DNA of 64,000 bases from Albula goreensis (taxonomy: Eukaryota > Chordata > Actinopteri > Albuliformes > Albulidae): assembly GCA_022829145.1 (NCBI GenBank), contig CM040764.1, forward strand, positions 9,134,049-9,198,048, in the 5' to 3' direction. Each line of letters starts with the position of its first letter. Position 1 is the first letter of the stretch. The notes under the pieces are model-generated. The model had not been told where the DNA came from. It searched no databases and worked only from the letters and a program-made list of their open reading frames with translations. Made by a program: the position numbers and the translations under genes. Below are positions 35,135 through 47,976 of this stretch, one piece after another.

Positions 35135-35452
35135 TGTACAGGAATGTGAGTGGAACAGAGAAAGGGCAAATGAGTGTCTGTGTGTTGAGTATGTATGGAT
35201 AAATAGGAATGAATATTTGTGAGTGAGGATATGTGAAAGAATGCATAAGGGGAAAGAAATAGTGTGAGAAAGAGAGTGTGGGGGAGCTCATTCGAGTGTA
35301 TGTGAGGATGAGAGAGAATGTTTGCTTGTGTGAAAGATAGAAAAAGGTAATATGTGTTAGAGAAATAGAGTGAGACAGGGGGAGTGTGCAAGATAGACAG
35401 GGAGGTGTTCTCCCCCATCAGGCTCTCTATACTCAGCAGATTATGAAACACA

Positions 35453-35510
35453 GAGAGAGACAGAAAGAGAGAGAGAGAGAGGAGGAGGAGGAGGAGGGAG
35501 GGTATGGGTG
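35453..35510 (+). repeat. (GA)n followed by (GGA)n purine tract
   Basis: Nearly pure purine run with GA then GAG units; it could form triplex DNA. Confidence 0.85.
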
Positions 35511-35940
35511 GAGGGGAGGAGGGAAAGAGGATAAAGAGTGAAGGAGAAAAGAACATTAGCATATACAGTCTGTAATTATATGTCATTTTACAACAGTAGT
35601 GAAATTAGCACCAAAACAAAACAAGGGCCCAAACCGCTCTACAGATTCAGAGGTTTAACCACACCCACGCACACACCCCTTCTCTTTCACACTAATTCAC
35701 CCTCTCAATCCTACACAAAGACACACACACAAACACATGAAAAACATAAACTCACACATACATCCACCTATTCCCTTGCACACTAAACCACAGTTTCTCT
35801 TCCTCTCTGGGTGCAAATCAAACCCACTCATTTTAACTCACCCCCCATACCCATCCTAAAATGAGTCAGCAGATCTGACACAAATATCTCCTATTAGTAT
35901 GATAGAGCTGTTTAACATGAATAGATGTATATCTGGCTTG

Positions 35941-36095
35941 ACCCCTATTTTCTCCAGTGATGCTAGGCCAATTGTTGCGTCACCAATACAGACCGCCATC
36001 CTCTCGCCATACATAGCTGGTAATGGCACAGCTGGGAGCAGGGTACGAAGTCATGGGTCACACGCCTGTACCTCAACCATGCGCTTTCAATATAC
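35941..36095 (-). mobile_element. Diverged copy of the same SINE, reverse
   Basis: It shares the block CCAATTGTTGC and the CCCAGCTGTGCCATTACCAGC head (minus strand) with the other copies. The tail is lost. Confidence 0.6.
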
Positions 36096-36463
36096 ATGAA
36101 CCGCCCATAACCCAGAGCCAGACCATTTGATTGGCTCAAACACGTCAGTGATTAACAGCTCATTGTTTCTCTGCATATTATCAACTCCATGAGTCCTCAT
36201 GCTCTTATCACTAGTTTAAATTGTTCAAATAAACATTTAAATTGAAATCAATAATACTGAGAGAAAAATTCCATAATTTGAAGAACCAAACTAAGAATTA
36301 GCTTTGGTAACACTCAGCTGAAGGGCATTGGAAAAATCTCAGTGGCTATTTGAAAACTTTAATAGAAATTATGCGCCGTTGAAACAGCAGAAGGTAAAAC
36401 AAGCAGTTAGCTACACTTTTGCAACTAATGAATATTCATTCTATTGTGCTATCAGATGCTTTG

Positions 36464-36493
36464 AAATTTGCATATTTCTCCGTATGCAAATTT
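36464..36493. promoter_or_regulatory. Inverted pair of octamer motifs
   Basis: AAATTTGCATA and its exact reverse complement TATGCAAATTT flank an 8-bp spacer. Each arm contains the octamer ATTTGCAT/ATGCAAAT bound by POU factors. It sits in intergenic DNA. Confidence 0.5.
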
Positions 36494-38879
36494 GTTGGAA
36501 ACAATAGTGAATGTTTCTCTGTATTTCCAATTGAATTTGAAAGCTACTAAGATTTTAAATATTTTTGCTGTTTGGTTATTTTTTAATAATAGCACACTTT
36601 CATTTTGCATTAACAAGAATTTGTATTTTGGAAAACAATTTGGATTGTTTGTATAACCTGCAGTATTTCAGTATTTTGTCTAGCAATGCAATGAATATGA
36701 ATTGGCTCTACTTGGAAGTATGATTGACGAATAAGCATGTCTTGGCAGTCTATGTGCAGTTCCTTCAACACAGTTTGCGGGAAGCATAAAGGAAATCTTT
36801 TTGGGCAAATTAAGTTACACATTGTCTGATCTAAAACCCAGATGCAATGACAGGTTTAGAGAGGATTGGTGTACAGATAAGTGTGTGAACACTACAATAG
36901 CATCCACAAGTTATATATCTCTTCAAAATACATAATTCCTTTATGGTAGGAAAACTAATGTCCCTTCATTGGCTTAGCAACATTACAGTAAGGATGGCTA
37001 TGTCATGTCAGCGGCTATGTAAAAACATACATCACGGAACATGGAAAATCATTTTAAAGAGGAAGTCAGACCATTGATTTTTACTGTCCAATTATATCTC
37101 ACTGACTTGTGGTGTGACATGCTTTTCAATGGACAGGATGCAATATATTAAGAGTCAGGTGGACCTTTTAGGTGTTCATGCACCCACAGCTGAAACCTCA
37201 AGTACTGAAGATCCCTATATGCACTCACTCAACTCGCACTATCAGGAAGTGTCATGTAGGCTCCATACTGGGATAGGTTCATTGAGGTGTGAGTAGATGG
37301 TATAACCTGTGTAAAAGAGACACAAGGCTAGTGTCCATGTTCTTTAATGTTAAGAAGTTGGACTTCACCCTGCTGCACTGTAATCCTTTTCACAACCTTT
37401 CCCTCCCTAATCTATCGTGAGCCAGCCGACCCACTGGGGTCGTAATCTCTGTTCTCTCCATGCCCAGGCACCCCTCCCCCTCTCCCTCTCTCCTCTTCTC
37501 TCTCTCTCTCTCTCTCCCGTGCTCCTTCTCCCTCTGCGGCTCCAGCTTGGTAATTGGACGCCACGTTCCTAGCACTGCTTGTGCAAACCCTTCCCCCCCC
37601 ACCCAAAGCACCAGGGAAAACACATTCAATTAAAATGAAGACTACCTCAAGAGAAGATGGGCGTCTCTGCCACGGCGGGCAGAACTTTGGTACACCCCCA
37701 CTCCCATGCCACTGCGGTTAGCCAATCGTCTTTGTTCCCACCGATGCCCCGATGCTCTGAACGTCCCCCCATTCAGTTTCACAGCTCAGTTATAAGGAGA
37801 GATAGACTGATTAAAATGCACCAGGCCTGGGAGTGAATTTCTCAGAGGGTGCTCTGTATTTAAACGCCATTTACACATGTACCGTAAGTGGTGATTCCGT
37901 TACAGCGCTGCACAAACACTCATTCACAGGCGCGCTGTTAAAAAGCCATTCATGTGTGCATGCGTATGTATGCAGTCATGGTCTTCAGAGCACACAGATT
38001 AATATATAAAGGGAGGGGAGCTTCTGAACACTAAGAGCAGTAAACAACTGCTCCTGCACATTTTATATGTTAATGACTTGGGTGCCCTGGGCAACAAAAG
38101 CCCAGAGAAACGCTGTTTTCTGACGCAGGTCCAAAGTGTGACCTCTGCTGTGGCATTGAACTGCAGCCTAATCAAAAAAAATACCCTTGAGAGGTTATAC
38201 AGTGGCATCACATGAGCGCCATAATGGATGCCTTTTTTGCCTGATTCCTACATCATCTGGGCGGGTGTGTTTTAATCACATAAGCATTGTAAGGATAGTG
38301 CCCCTAGTGTGGGAAAGCAAGGCTGTGTGTGTGAGTGTGTGTGTGTGGGTGTGTATGTGAGTGTGTGTCTCCTCCTTCAGCCACTTTTGATGATATAAAT
38401 GCACAGCACATCCCCGTCTCCTACTTTGGAAAAATAGATGCTACGGCTTGTGTGCAGAACATCTATCATTTTAGCCGTTGATTAATAGTCGTCCCAAAGA
38501 TGACTGCTCCTAACTAAAACAGCAGAAAAAAATGAATACAAACCATATCTTGGAAAAATAATTAAAATGCATAAAAACAACCTCAGAATTTTATTTCTTC
38601 TCATTTTTTTCTGATAGGATTTTTTTTCAGGTTTTATTAAATTGGATTCAGTTATTGTTTGTCGTCGAATGCAAATATTCTCTTTTTGTACAGCACCTTA
38701 ACCCTTCTTAGTGCGGTCAAAACCCATCGGCTTCCACCTGTTGACCACAATGATAGCAGGCTTTGGTGTTGCAGCCAGTCAAGGACCAGTGCTCCTCAGG
38801 CTGTTGAGAGGGCAAATGCATTTGCTTATTCTTTTTTTTGAGTGGGACCTTTCCCAGTTTTATAGCATTAACAATTGCC

Positions 38880-38995
38880 TGGAGATAAGGGATGGGCCAG
38901 TTAAGTTAATGCATCTCATTGCTCTCTAGCGGCCACTGCTGGTAGCACCTGTAGATGCACGAAGCAAGTATCTGTTGACCTCGTCATCCTCCGGT
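38880..38995 (+). mobile_element. SINE tail fragment
   Basis: GGAGATAAGGGATGG...GTTAAG...CATTGCTCTCTAGCGGCC matches the downstream half of the full copies; the shared 13-mer is at 38917-38929. Confidence 0.5.
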
Positions 38996-40796
38996 GCTAT
39001 AGACAGTGATTGATTGGTGATGCATCTGTAGTGTGGTAAAAAGGGAGGACTCATCATTACTGCAGTTGGAGAAATCGCACGTCTCGGCAGCCTCCCCTTG
39101 AGTAGGGAGGATCAGGTTGCGGCATGAGACTAAACATTGTGTTTGGTTGGAAAAAAGGGGAAAAGCAAAAAATTATGGTAATTTATGAGGATTAAGAGTG
39201 GGGACTCATTATCTGTAGGTTGGTTAAATGTGTGAGGGGTATTGTGCCACCAGATCACATGACTGGAGAATCTCTCTACTGCTCCTGACTGCTGAAAGCT
39301 GTATGCATATTCCATCTCAGTCCAGTCAGTTAAGAACTGAGATGCAGCTGAATACATAATGAAGGTAAAGTGAAGTTCATCCAAACATTTATGGGCATTT
39401 TTAATTTATTTGGGCATTTCTGAGTTCATGAACGGAATTTAAATTTCATTTTCAAGTCTGAACTTGAACTGAATTTAGAAAAACTCCCCTCCCCCACTCT
39501 TACCCTCACAGCCCTGAACAGGGATGGCTGCCAGCTGCACTCTGGTGAATTCTGTGAGACCGTCACAGTGTAGGGGACTACAAATATAGCAGGATGACGC
39601 AAACCTGGAGAAAAGATGAATTGTGATGAAAAAAGAGACAGAGAGGGGGTTGAAGTGCTTTCGCCAGGCTAACATGTCCAGGTGTGTAAAGGGAAAAAAG
39701 CTCATTTGTGTATAAGAAACAATAGCAGTGGTTCATCAGCTAGATGTGTGTAGGCTGCAGGGCTACTGGAGATGCACAGTATCTCCATTGTACCTCCTTT
39801 AAACTGGAGATATTATTTTAAGGTATCACAGATTTTTTTAGTCTCATAGATCATTACAGGTATATTTTATAGGCTATAGACCCAGAGTAAACCCAGGTTT
39901 GGACCCGCTCACATTTTTTCAAAGTTTTCCAATCAGTATAAATAGCATCAAAAATAGCATCAACATCAAAAAATCTTAAATCCTTAGCATTGCAGCTAAA
40001 TTAACGGGGAGGATAATAAGCTAATTCATGGAATTAAGAGATCTCTATATATAATATAGACTACATTTGATATTTACATTTTATAAAATGTAATGTACTA
40101 AGCTAATAATTATATAGCTTGCTGACGTACATGGTTGGCAAGCTAGCTACCATGAAGTATGATACATTAATTCATATTACTTTTGATTACTTGAGTGTGA
40201 TGGGTTCATGTTTTCAGTGTCTCACATTGTTGTGTTGCATTGTTAAGGGCTTATACCACTGATACTGGTGGCTGCCCAATCCAGGTGTTACGATGTTGGG
40301 GTAGGCTAATCTCAGTCAACAACAGAATGTGTGAGATGAACAATTATCCACATTTTCAGTTGCCCTGGATATGGATACGCTGTAGGGGATGAATATAATA
40401 ATGATAATGACAGTGTTCACTGGCCCCGGAGGTGAGGCGGTTTCAAGCTGCACACAAAAGGCTGTGAACTAAATAGCCATCTTCCCCAGCGTTCGTCTGA
40501 GGCACAAGTCACTGTTCATTATCTGTCCCTCAAATTATGTGCATATGCTAATGAGCAGCCATGTGGGTATGTAGGTCACATCTCCCAATTATCTGCGAAG
40601 CTCTGACACCCCCAATCACCCCCTCTCTCCCCCTCCCGTCACACACACGCATACACACTCACACCCATCTCTACCCCCCCATTCTCTCTCAGCACCCACA
40701 CCCATACTGCCAATTGGAAGTCCCATTCACATAAATACACAAACACTGTCAACTTTAACTCCCATCCTCTCCCTCACTCACACAAACACACGCTCA

Positions 40797-40827
<31 letters not shown>
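40797..40827 (+). repeat. (AC)n microsatellite
   Basis: Uninterrupted AC repeat of about 15 units, within a wider CA/TC-rich stretch (40640-40850). Confidence 0.9.
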
Positions 40828-40830
<3 letters not shown>

Positions 40831-42375
40831 CACCTCTATCTCCCATTCACTCTGCCATCTTTAACTCCTATTCACAAACCCCTGTCATCCCAATGGAGAG
40901 CAGTCCCATCAATGACAATAGCACAGAAGTGTGTCTGCACACAGAACCCTAGGGTTACCATGGCAACCTCCTGCCCCCTGCCCCCAAGGCCCCATGGTCC
41001 TGGGTCCTGCCCCAAACCCCCAACCTCTCATCGTGGCCCACCGTAGTTTATATATTTGAAATATTTTTACATTTATTTTTCTTTTATATTTATTTTATAT
41101 TTCTTGAAGTGCTGAATGCAGAATCAGCAATTTTAGCAGCTATGTCGCCAATTCTAGCAATATTTTAGACTTTTTTTCTGGTACATTGTTTTCATTATTG
41201 CATTTGCTAATATGATTTTCAACAATGGTCTTTACTCATAACAAACTTTGCTGTTTCTGTGACTTACACACATTTGTACTGACACCAGCTATTTGAAAAT
41301 CTGTTCTCTCATGGAATTTTGGAAACTCACTGTTGATTTTACAACATACCAGTCATCACCACTCACATTAATACAAAACACACATATAAACTTCTTTGAA
41401 ATTGTGATGTAGCTGTGACAAATCACAAGTCCATTGTATTTTGGCTCCTTCTTTTATTTTTACTAACCCTGTGTATGGATCAGTGATCATACTGCTCACT
41501 GCTGCCCCCTCTGGTCTTTCTATGTCCCTGCAATGACCATAGCACATATTATGGTCACGCTTGCAGTCTCCACAGGAGTTGCTGATCTGGAACAAGCAAT
41601 AGCTGAGAGTATAGAAGTATAACATAGTGCCATATACTGGAACTCACTACATATTACAGTAAACTCCATTTCTGTTCCAGCTAATGGGGGTCCCATGATC
41701 TGGTATCGAGTTTAGACTCTGCCACACAGAAATCCCCACAAGCCACACAAGCTGACGCCTCCTCTGACTCACTGATCTTTTCCGCTTCACTCTGCATGCA
41801 ACTTTTTTTGTTTTGTTTTGGAGGTAACATGTGCCTGTCTGCCACTGACCCAAAGTCACAGGAATTTCTAGTGACAAGTACAGACATTGTCACCACACCA
41901 CACCACACCCCCCAATTCAGAATTAAGGCACTAAATGAAACGGATGCTATAAACAGTATTTTATGGGAAAAAGACATCTGTCCAGCCTGCATTTTTCCAG
42001 TCCTGTCACTTTAAAAGAGTGTCCTGAGACTGGATTGCGCAGTGAAGCCAGCTTTGGCATCCAGGGAGATGCAAGGCTGTGCTGGTATAATGAGACAGTG
42101 TCAGACTTGTCGTTTGTTGGGGGTGATCATGGTCAGAATCCCCTAATGTGACAAGCCCCTATCCCCTACCCCTCAGCTACTGCCAACCCCCCACCCCCCA
42201 CCCCTGCCAGGGCAAGGAGAGGTCATTTCTGCAAGGAGAGCACACCATGCTGTGAGGGGGTGTGTAAAATGTGCGATGGGACACAGAGAGAAAACACAAC
42301 ATTGGTGTCAGCGCAGTCACATTGCTGTTGAGTGTTTTATGTACATATGTGTTTTTGTGAATGAATGAATGTGTT

Positions 42376-42660
42376 TTGTACATGTGTGTGTGTGTGTGTG
42401 TGAGAGAGAGAGTGCTCACGCATACTTTGAACATGAGTGTGTGTGTGCCTGCACCCATGAGAATGTATTTGTGTACTCACTCGTGGGCGCGAGCATATGT
42501 GTGTACACATGTGCTCTTGCATGTGTATGTGTGAATGCATATATGTGGGCTTGTGCACATGCTCACATATGTGTGTGTGAATAAATGAACATGCATGTGC
42601 TTATGTTTTTGTGTGTACACATGTTCATGTGTTTGTATGTGTGAGTGGGTGTGTGTGCAT
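42376..42660 (+). repeat. Degenerate GT/GC-rich purine-pyrimidine alternating stretch
   Basis: About 280 bp of imperfect TG, TGCA and GTGC units, an ageing microsatellite. The apparent reading frames across it (His/Thr- or Cys/Val-rich) are repeat artefacts. Confidence 0.8.
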
Positions 42661-43080
42661 GTTTAAAGGAGAGAGGAAAGGAAAAATGGTTTTGGTCCTC
42701 CAGATCTTCTTTGGTCCTCCAGTGCAGCTCGGCTTCACTCCATCCATCCCTTCTCACAATGGAGGCAGCAACCATTCTAACATGTTCTGATCACTTCATT
42801 TCTGAAGCAGAAAAGTAAAAAGATCCCCCGACTGCATCATGTCCCTCCCAGGCTTAACCACACAGCTCTTCAGGGACTCCACTGGGACACACGGCACTGC
42901 CAAAACAGACCGTGCAGTAACAGACATGGAGTCCAGGAGGGCTGAGCGTGTACGTCTATGTGCAGACGAGAGAAACAAAGAAACTCGACTCTCTCTTTAA
43001 ATAGAAAAGCCGATAGATAGATTTGCAGGATCAGACAGGAAAACTTGGCTATGAGGTGGTGAGCACTTGAAGGAGCGGGA

Positions 43081-43110
43081 GCATGGGCATGGGCATGGGC
43101 ATGGGCAGGG
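43081..43110 (+). repeat. GCATGG hexamer tandem, four perfect units plus one variant
   Basis: Four GCATGG units followed by GCAGGG. Confidence 0.9.
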
Positions 43111-43599
43111 GTGGTGGGAGGGGAGTCACAAAGGTTTTGATTGTTTGTGGGGGGGTGCAGTGAGGCCTGTGGTCTGGGGTTGCTGTTCCACAGAGCTGTA
43201 CGGGAAGTGACCCCAACCTAATGGGCATGTCCTTCAGCGTAGAAACATCCTATAACATGGCTGTGGGCCTGGACTGGCTGATTATATCATAGACTTTGCA
43301 AGTGCACAACTCTGACCAGGAAGGCTTTGGAATCTTCACCCATTTCCTGTGAAGATTCCATTTATTTTAAATTCAAGGCAGGCTTATTCGATTCCTAACG
43401 GCACGATTAAGATGGGCAGCGGCAGTAGGGAAGGTACATATTGCCTATACTGCAGCGTCTTTTGAGTATGGGTTTTTTACTATTCTTTAAGTGTCTCATT
43501 TTCTCTCCCTTTTTCTCCAGCTCTCTCGCTTCCCTCCCTCTCTCAGACCCTTTGGGAGACGCCTGTAGAATATAGTCATCCACATCAATTTGCCTCCCT

Positions 43600-43925
43600 G
43601 GAACAGGCGAGTCCTCGCAAACACACAGTCAGCTGTATCGCGGCGGCGCGCTACCCACAGAGAGAACAGCATGGGAGCATCGCCACTGCTGCAGCCGTCC
43701 CCCCGCGCCCCACCGCCCCTCCCTCCCCTCCCTCTCCTCCGCACGTCTTAAAGCGACACACGCTGGCCCTTCGCACCAGCACAGGCAGAGGCAGCAGATC
43801 GCCCCGTGAAAGTCCCAGACCGCCGTGCGATGCGGACCTGCTCTCCCGCAGCCACTGCTCTCTTGAAGCTCTGTGCGGATGTGACGATCCGCTAAAGAGG
43901 GGAGCAGGGCTGCCAGAGGCCGCTG
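43600..43925. promoter_or_regulatory. CpG-rich block, promoter candidate of unassigned gene or strand
   Basis: This is one of the most CpG-rich stretches outside the coding exons (GCGGCGGCGCGCTACC near 43640, CCCCGCGCCCCACCG near 43701, GACCGCCGTGCGATGCGG near 43818). It also carries polypyrimidine runs. It sits about 2.7 kb upstream of the ssbp4 start codon, so it may be an upstream ssbp4 promoter or a divergent promoter. No coding exon was recognised next to it. Confidence 0.4.
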
Positions 43926-46299
43926 CATTTTCAGACACTGTGGTTTGTTCAGTTTTACTGGTCAATGAATGGAATTGTTATGTGTCTCTTTTTTAAAATA
44001 ATGAAGTTAACAGATAGCTTGGATGGTAAAATTTGTGCAACACTTGTGTGCTGTAAAAGTGAGATCACATATCATACCTGATGTACACCCAACCTGCCAC
44101 AGACATATACACACACATACACCCACAAACACAGATAAATACACATGTACATACACCCACACAATCGCACTCATACACAGAGATAATTAAAAACATGCAT
44201 TCACCTACACACACAGATAAATACACACATACACCCTCCCACACTGAGGACACATATACACTTATGAGAAAGACCAAAACCTTAGGATGGGTCTTTTTCT
44301 ATTTTCTCATTTATCTGGCTCATAAAACCTTATTTATTTTTTAAATATCATTCTTTTTTATTAATATTAACTAAAAGTGATGAAAGTACTGACACCCCCT
44401 TCATTGTACCCTCAGCCAGGCACATTAGACAACAGCCGTCCAGCACATACACTCCTTGCATTATTTACTTGCTTATGCAGAGCCCTTATCCTTGGCCATT
44501 TTACATGGAGCACCATACATTTGTACACAATACCTGCACCTGCACTGAAGCAATTCAAGTTAAGTATTGCGTACAATGTGAACCAACACTAAAAAGCAGC
44601 AACACCCTTCAGTGTTAAGAACATGGAACACTGGAACGAATTACAGTGATGTTGGAAACCCAGAATTTGCACAGATGGGAGTCCACTTACAATACTTCAG
44701 CATGAAAAGAATGGAATAGTTGGTGAGGTTAAGAGTCAGTCTTCTCAGTAGAATTACCTTTGGTTCAAAGAGAGACAGAAAAGAAAGAGAGCGCACACAC
44801 ACGGCAGCTTTAGTTGTGTTGTCACTCAAGAGTCTCTGCTTGTAGATTTCTCCAGTTCAGCCATCAAACTTAATGCTCTCCTGACCCCAATATGGGGCTA
44901 AGTACCCGTTTCTCTTCAGACACCCATCCTTGTAATGTCAGGACAGATGTTACATTTGTTGTGCAATTAATATGTCTGTGTTTAATGGTATAATTAAGAG
45001 GATGGAAGTGTTTATTGTCTCATAGAGGCTCTCATTCATGGCATCACTGAGTTGTAGCACCCCATCCCCCACTCATTCACTAAAATTGAGGCTGTGAGGC
45101 TGATCATATAGGATGACCCCAAAATCTGTGAACCTCTGCTTTCCCAGCATGCATTAGTGTGCTGCTGTGAGGTGTACAGGGACTATTGGATAACATCCAT
45201 TGACTGCCTGAGTGTAAGAAAAGCAGTCATTTTGCTGAGAATGAAGAGATTCATTCTGAGACTCTCTTTGTAGCTTATTTGTTTAGGACCTGGGCCCAGT
45301 CTTGTTGCACTTCTCTGTACCTTGTGAAAGATTTTTTTTTCCAACTAATGTATAAAACGATGTTAAACTGTGGCATTACCTTTTTGTATCCAGACTGAGA
45401 AAATATAGAGATTACATTGTCGGTCACAGTTATTATATTAATATTTGTTATGTTTTAATGTTTCTTTGAAAGTTGGTAGACCTCATTTAAATTGAATAAT
45501 CCATATTCCAACTTGATTTAGATAGTCAAAGGGCTTAGATTTTACATACACTGACTTGCTACTTGAACCATACCAGAATTCATATTGCTTATTGAAACTG
45601 AGCTCTATCTTTTACTTACCATGGCAGAGAAACCCATAAGTACCCTTTTATTTTATGCTCACTCACTCCAGAGAAATCCTCACAACTCACCAGACTACAG
45701 TTACCAGTCATCAAAATGAATGGAAGTCTATGGGTTTCTTCTGGGAGCAAAAACTAGCTTTAAACAATCCAAAATAGATTTAAAAACTGAAATCTTCCAA
45801 TGAAACTAAATGACCAAGTGGTGGGACTTGCTTCTACAGTCGTAAACAAAGGTCATTTTCAGCATTAAATATTTGCAGAATTTTTAAACCTGAAACTCCT
45901 AACCATTATGCCTTGTGGTGTCCCTGGAAGATTTTAATTAAGATTTAAATATTTTTGTACAAACAGCCCAATGCTCGTTTTAATTTTTTCTCTTTTTTAT
46001 TGTCACTGTGAGAGATTTTTTTTGGTAAATGGGAAGAACCAGACCTTGGTAAGCTGAGAAAAGTAGACCTTCTGTGAATTCCTTCTCTCTGAATGTCTCC
46101 AATGTAGGCAACATCAGGGCACAATGGATACAATCGTGTAAAACACATTTTCAGTACGCATCAATCAAAAAGGCTTAATACAGTCATGCTACAATGTGTC
46201 AAGCCATTTTCAATCGTAGCTACATAAACAATCACACCCTCATTATCATGTTAAGCTCCTTCATGAACACAAAACGATAAGCACTGCGGATGGTGGCAC
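43926..46299. other. AT-rich interval upstream of ssbp4
   Basis: It holds a CA-rich degenerate microsatellite (44100-44260) and otherwise unremarkable AT-rich sequence. I see no coding signal. Confidence 0.5.
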
Positions 46300-46626
46300 T
46301 CAGGTTCACTCGATTTCCGTGCAAGTCAGCATCCTAAAGAAGGACGTGAAATTCAGTGCCTTCTCCTTTAAGAAGCCCCCACCATCTCCATAGCAGAGGG
46401 GGTGTGGAGAGATTCCTGGAACAGTTGGGTTTGAAAAAAAAAATCCACCAGTGGTCTGTTTCAAGTCCCCCCAATAGAAACTGTGCCTGATTTGTGGCCA
46501 ATGTTGGAGATGTAAAAAAATAGGAGGAAAAAACACTAAAGGGGTAGCTATGGAGATAGAACGTTATCCTGGCCGCTTTCTTTGACAGGTGTTGAGAGTG
46601 GTAAAAAGTCTCAAACAGAGTCCAGA
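46300..46626 (+). promoter_or_regulatory. ssbp4 proximal promoter / 5' UTR region
   Basis: This precedes the ssbp4 start codon. It holds two CCAAT pentamers (about 46469 and 46497) and no TATA box or CpG island. TTTCTTTGACAG (46577-46588) resembles an acceptor, so the start-codon exon could be preceded by an upstream noncoding exon. The CpG-rich block at 43.6-43.9 kb is the obvious candidate for one. Confidence 0.35.
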
Positions 46627-46682
46627 ATGTACGCCAAAGGGAAAGGAGCTGTCGTCCCTTCTGATAGCCAAGCAAGAGAAAA
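46627..46682 (+). CDS. ssbp4: SSBP-family coding exon 1 (residues 1-18 plus part of 19), ssbp4-like
   Basis: ATG at 46627 opens MYAKGKGAVVPSDSQARE and the first two bases of Lys19, ending at a strong donor, AA|GTAAGT. This is the conserved start of vertebrate single-stranded DNA-binding proteins 2-4. These nuclear cofactors bind LDB1 and stabilise LIM-homeodomain complexes. MY plus DSQ argues against SSBP3 (MF and DGQ), and AKG argues against SSBP2 (MYGKGKSN); human SSBP4 begins MYAKGG. The AUG has G at -3. The paralogue call is from remembered sequences, so ssbp2 remains possible. Linkage with keap1 also favours ssbp4. Confidence 0.85.
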
Positions 46683-47947
46683 GTAAGTGAAAATTGCGCA
46701 CTGTTACATACAACTAGCTCGTTAAGCTACCTGGACACAACCGCTCACACTAACACTTTCCAAACTAGAGCTAGCCAGCTAAGGAGCTGCTATTCGTGTA
46801 ATAGAGTTGGCTACAGTAGCTTGCTAACATAGCTGGCTCCCTTCATGTTTTCTTTTTTGTGTGAATTTTTTTGTTTCTCCTGCTGTGCCGGGTCGGTTAG
46901 TTAGCTTGTTCACTTGTTTTTTTGGACCCTGCTTTGTTTGTAGCAACATTTTTCGTTTACACTAAGAGTTAACACACAGTTGGTCTGAATAGGTCCGCTC
47001 CATGAAAGGAAAATAATGAACACAACATCAAATGCTTTGTTTGTTTGCTGGTTTAGTAAGAGGAAATAACAAAGCTATGTTTAGTTGAATTCAGCAATTA
47101 AGTACCTTTCTGGGGATGCATTGAAAAAGTTGTGGGTGCGTGCGCCGATTTGAAGAAAACTTTACAGAGAGTTGCAGGGACACCGTGCATTCCCACTCGG
47201 GATGAGCTGAACCTTTATGTCTTTTAACGGGGTTTTGGCGCTGTCCGTTTGAATGTGAGTTCCATAGATGGACGGCTACTGAGTCGCGTGGCATTTATAT
47301 CTGCCAAGCATGAAGTTATAAGTAGACAGAGATTAAGGGTGGTCGTTGGGCCACTATGAACGTTATTCAACATCTATGTTCTGAATATTAAAACTATTTA
47401 ATTAGTTTGTAATGCTTTTGGATAGATTATTAGCATGCAGCTGTCGAACTTACCTGGCTAAATTGTGCAAAAAAATTAGTCCTGTGTTTGTGGGTAGTAT
47501 TTTGCTCATTTCCAGTCTTTTTCTGAAACATGAAGTCCTAGTCATCTTATCACCTTCACTTTTTGGTCATGAATTACCGGGTTTTCGATTCTTACGAAAA
47601 TGCATGCACTACAATGTTACAATACATTTGGAGTCAACGTAGTGTTGTACGATATATTGTTCAATATAATTATCTTTTTTAATGATTTGTTTCATATTAT
47701 GTACACTGGTGGCTCCAGTGTATGCCTATTGTTCGAGTTGGAGATATGGCATCCTTCATGAAGTACATAAAGAGACATTTAAATTACCCGTGGTGGGGCA
47801 AGGCTTATCGCTGTCCGGTTCTTAGTTAATCTGGACATCATAGTTAGCCCAGTATTATAAAAATATTTAGCTTGAAAAAGCTTCAGTGTGTTAAGATGTA
47901 TGGCTAGAAACGTTACAAGCATTTTTAAATGGCTAGCAGTTGGCTAA

Positions 47948-47976
47948 CCATTGATAGCTATTGTAGCTATCAATGG
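47948..47976. repeat. Perfect inverted repeat, 13-bp arms and 3-nt loop
   Basis: CCATTGATAGCTA and its exact reverse complement TAGCTATCAATGG are separated by TTG. Confidence 0.95.

Larger units (their letters stand above)
32656..43599. other. Intergenic stretch, no gene identified
   Basis: It contains SINE fragments (33590-33715, about 35941-36095, about 38880-38995), AC/GT microsatellites (33843-33889, 35095-35134, 40797-40827), GA/GGA repeats (35453-35510), a CT tract (37495-37517), a GT-rich stretch (42376-42660), a GCATGG tandem (43081-43110) and a paired octamer motif (36464-36493). No coding exon was recognised. Confidence 0.5.
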
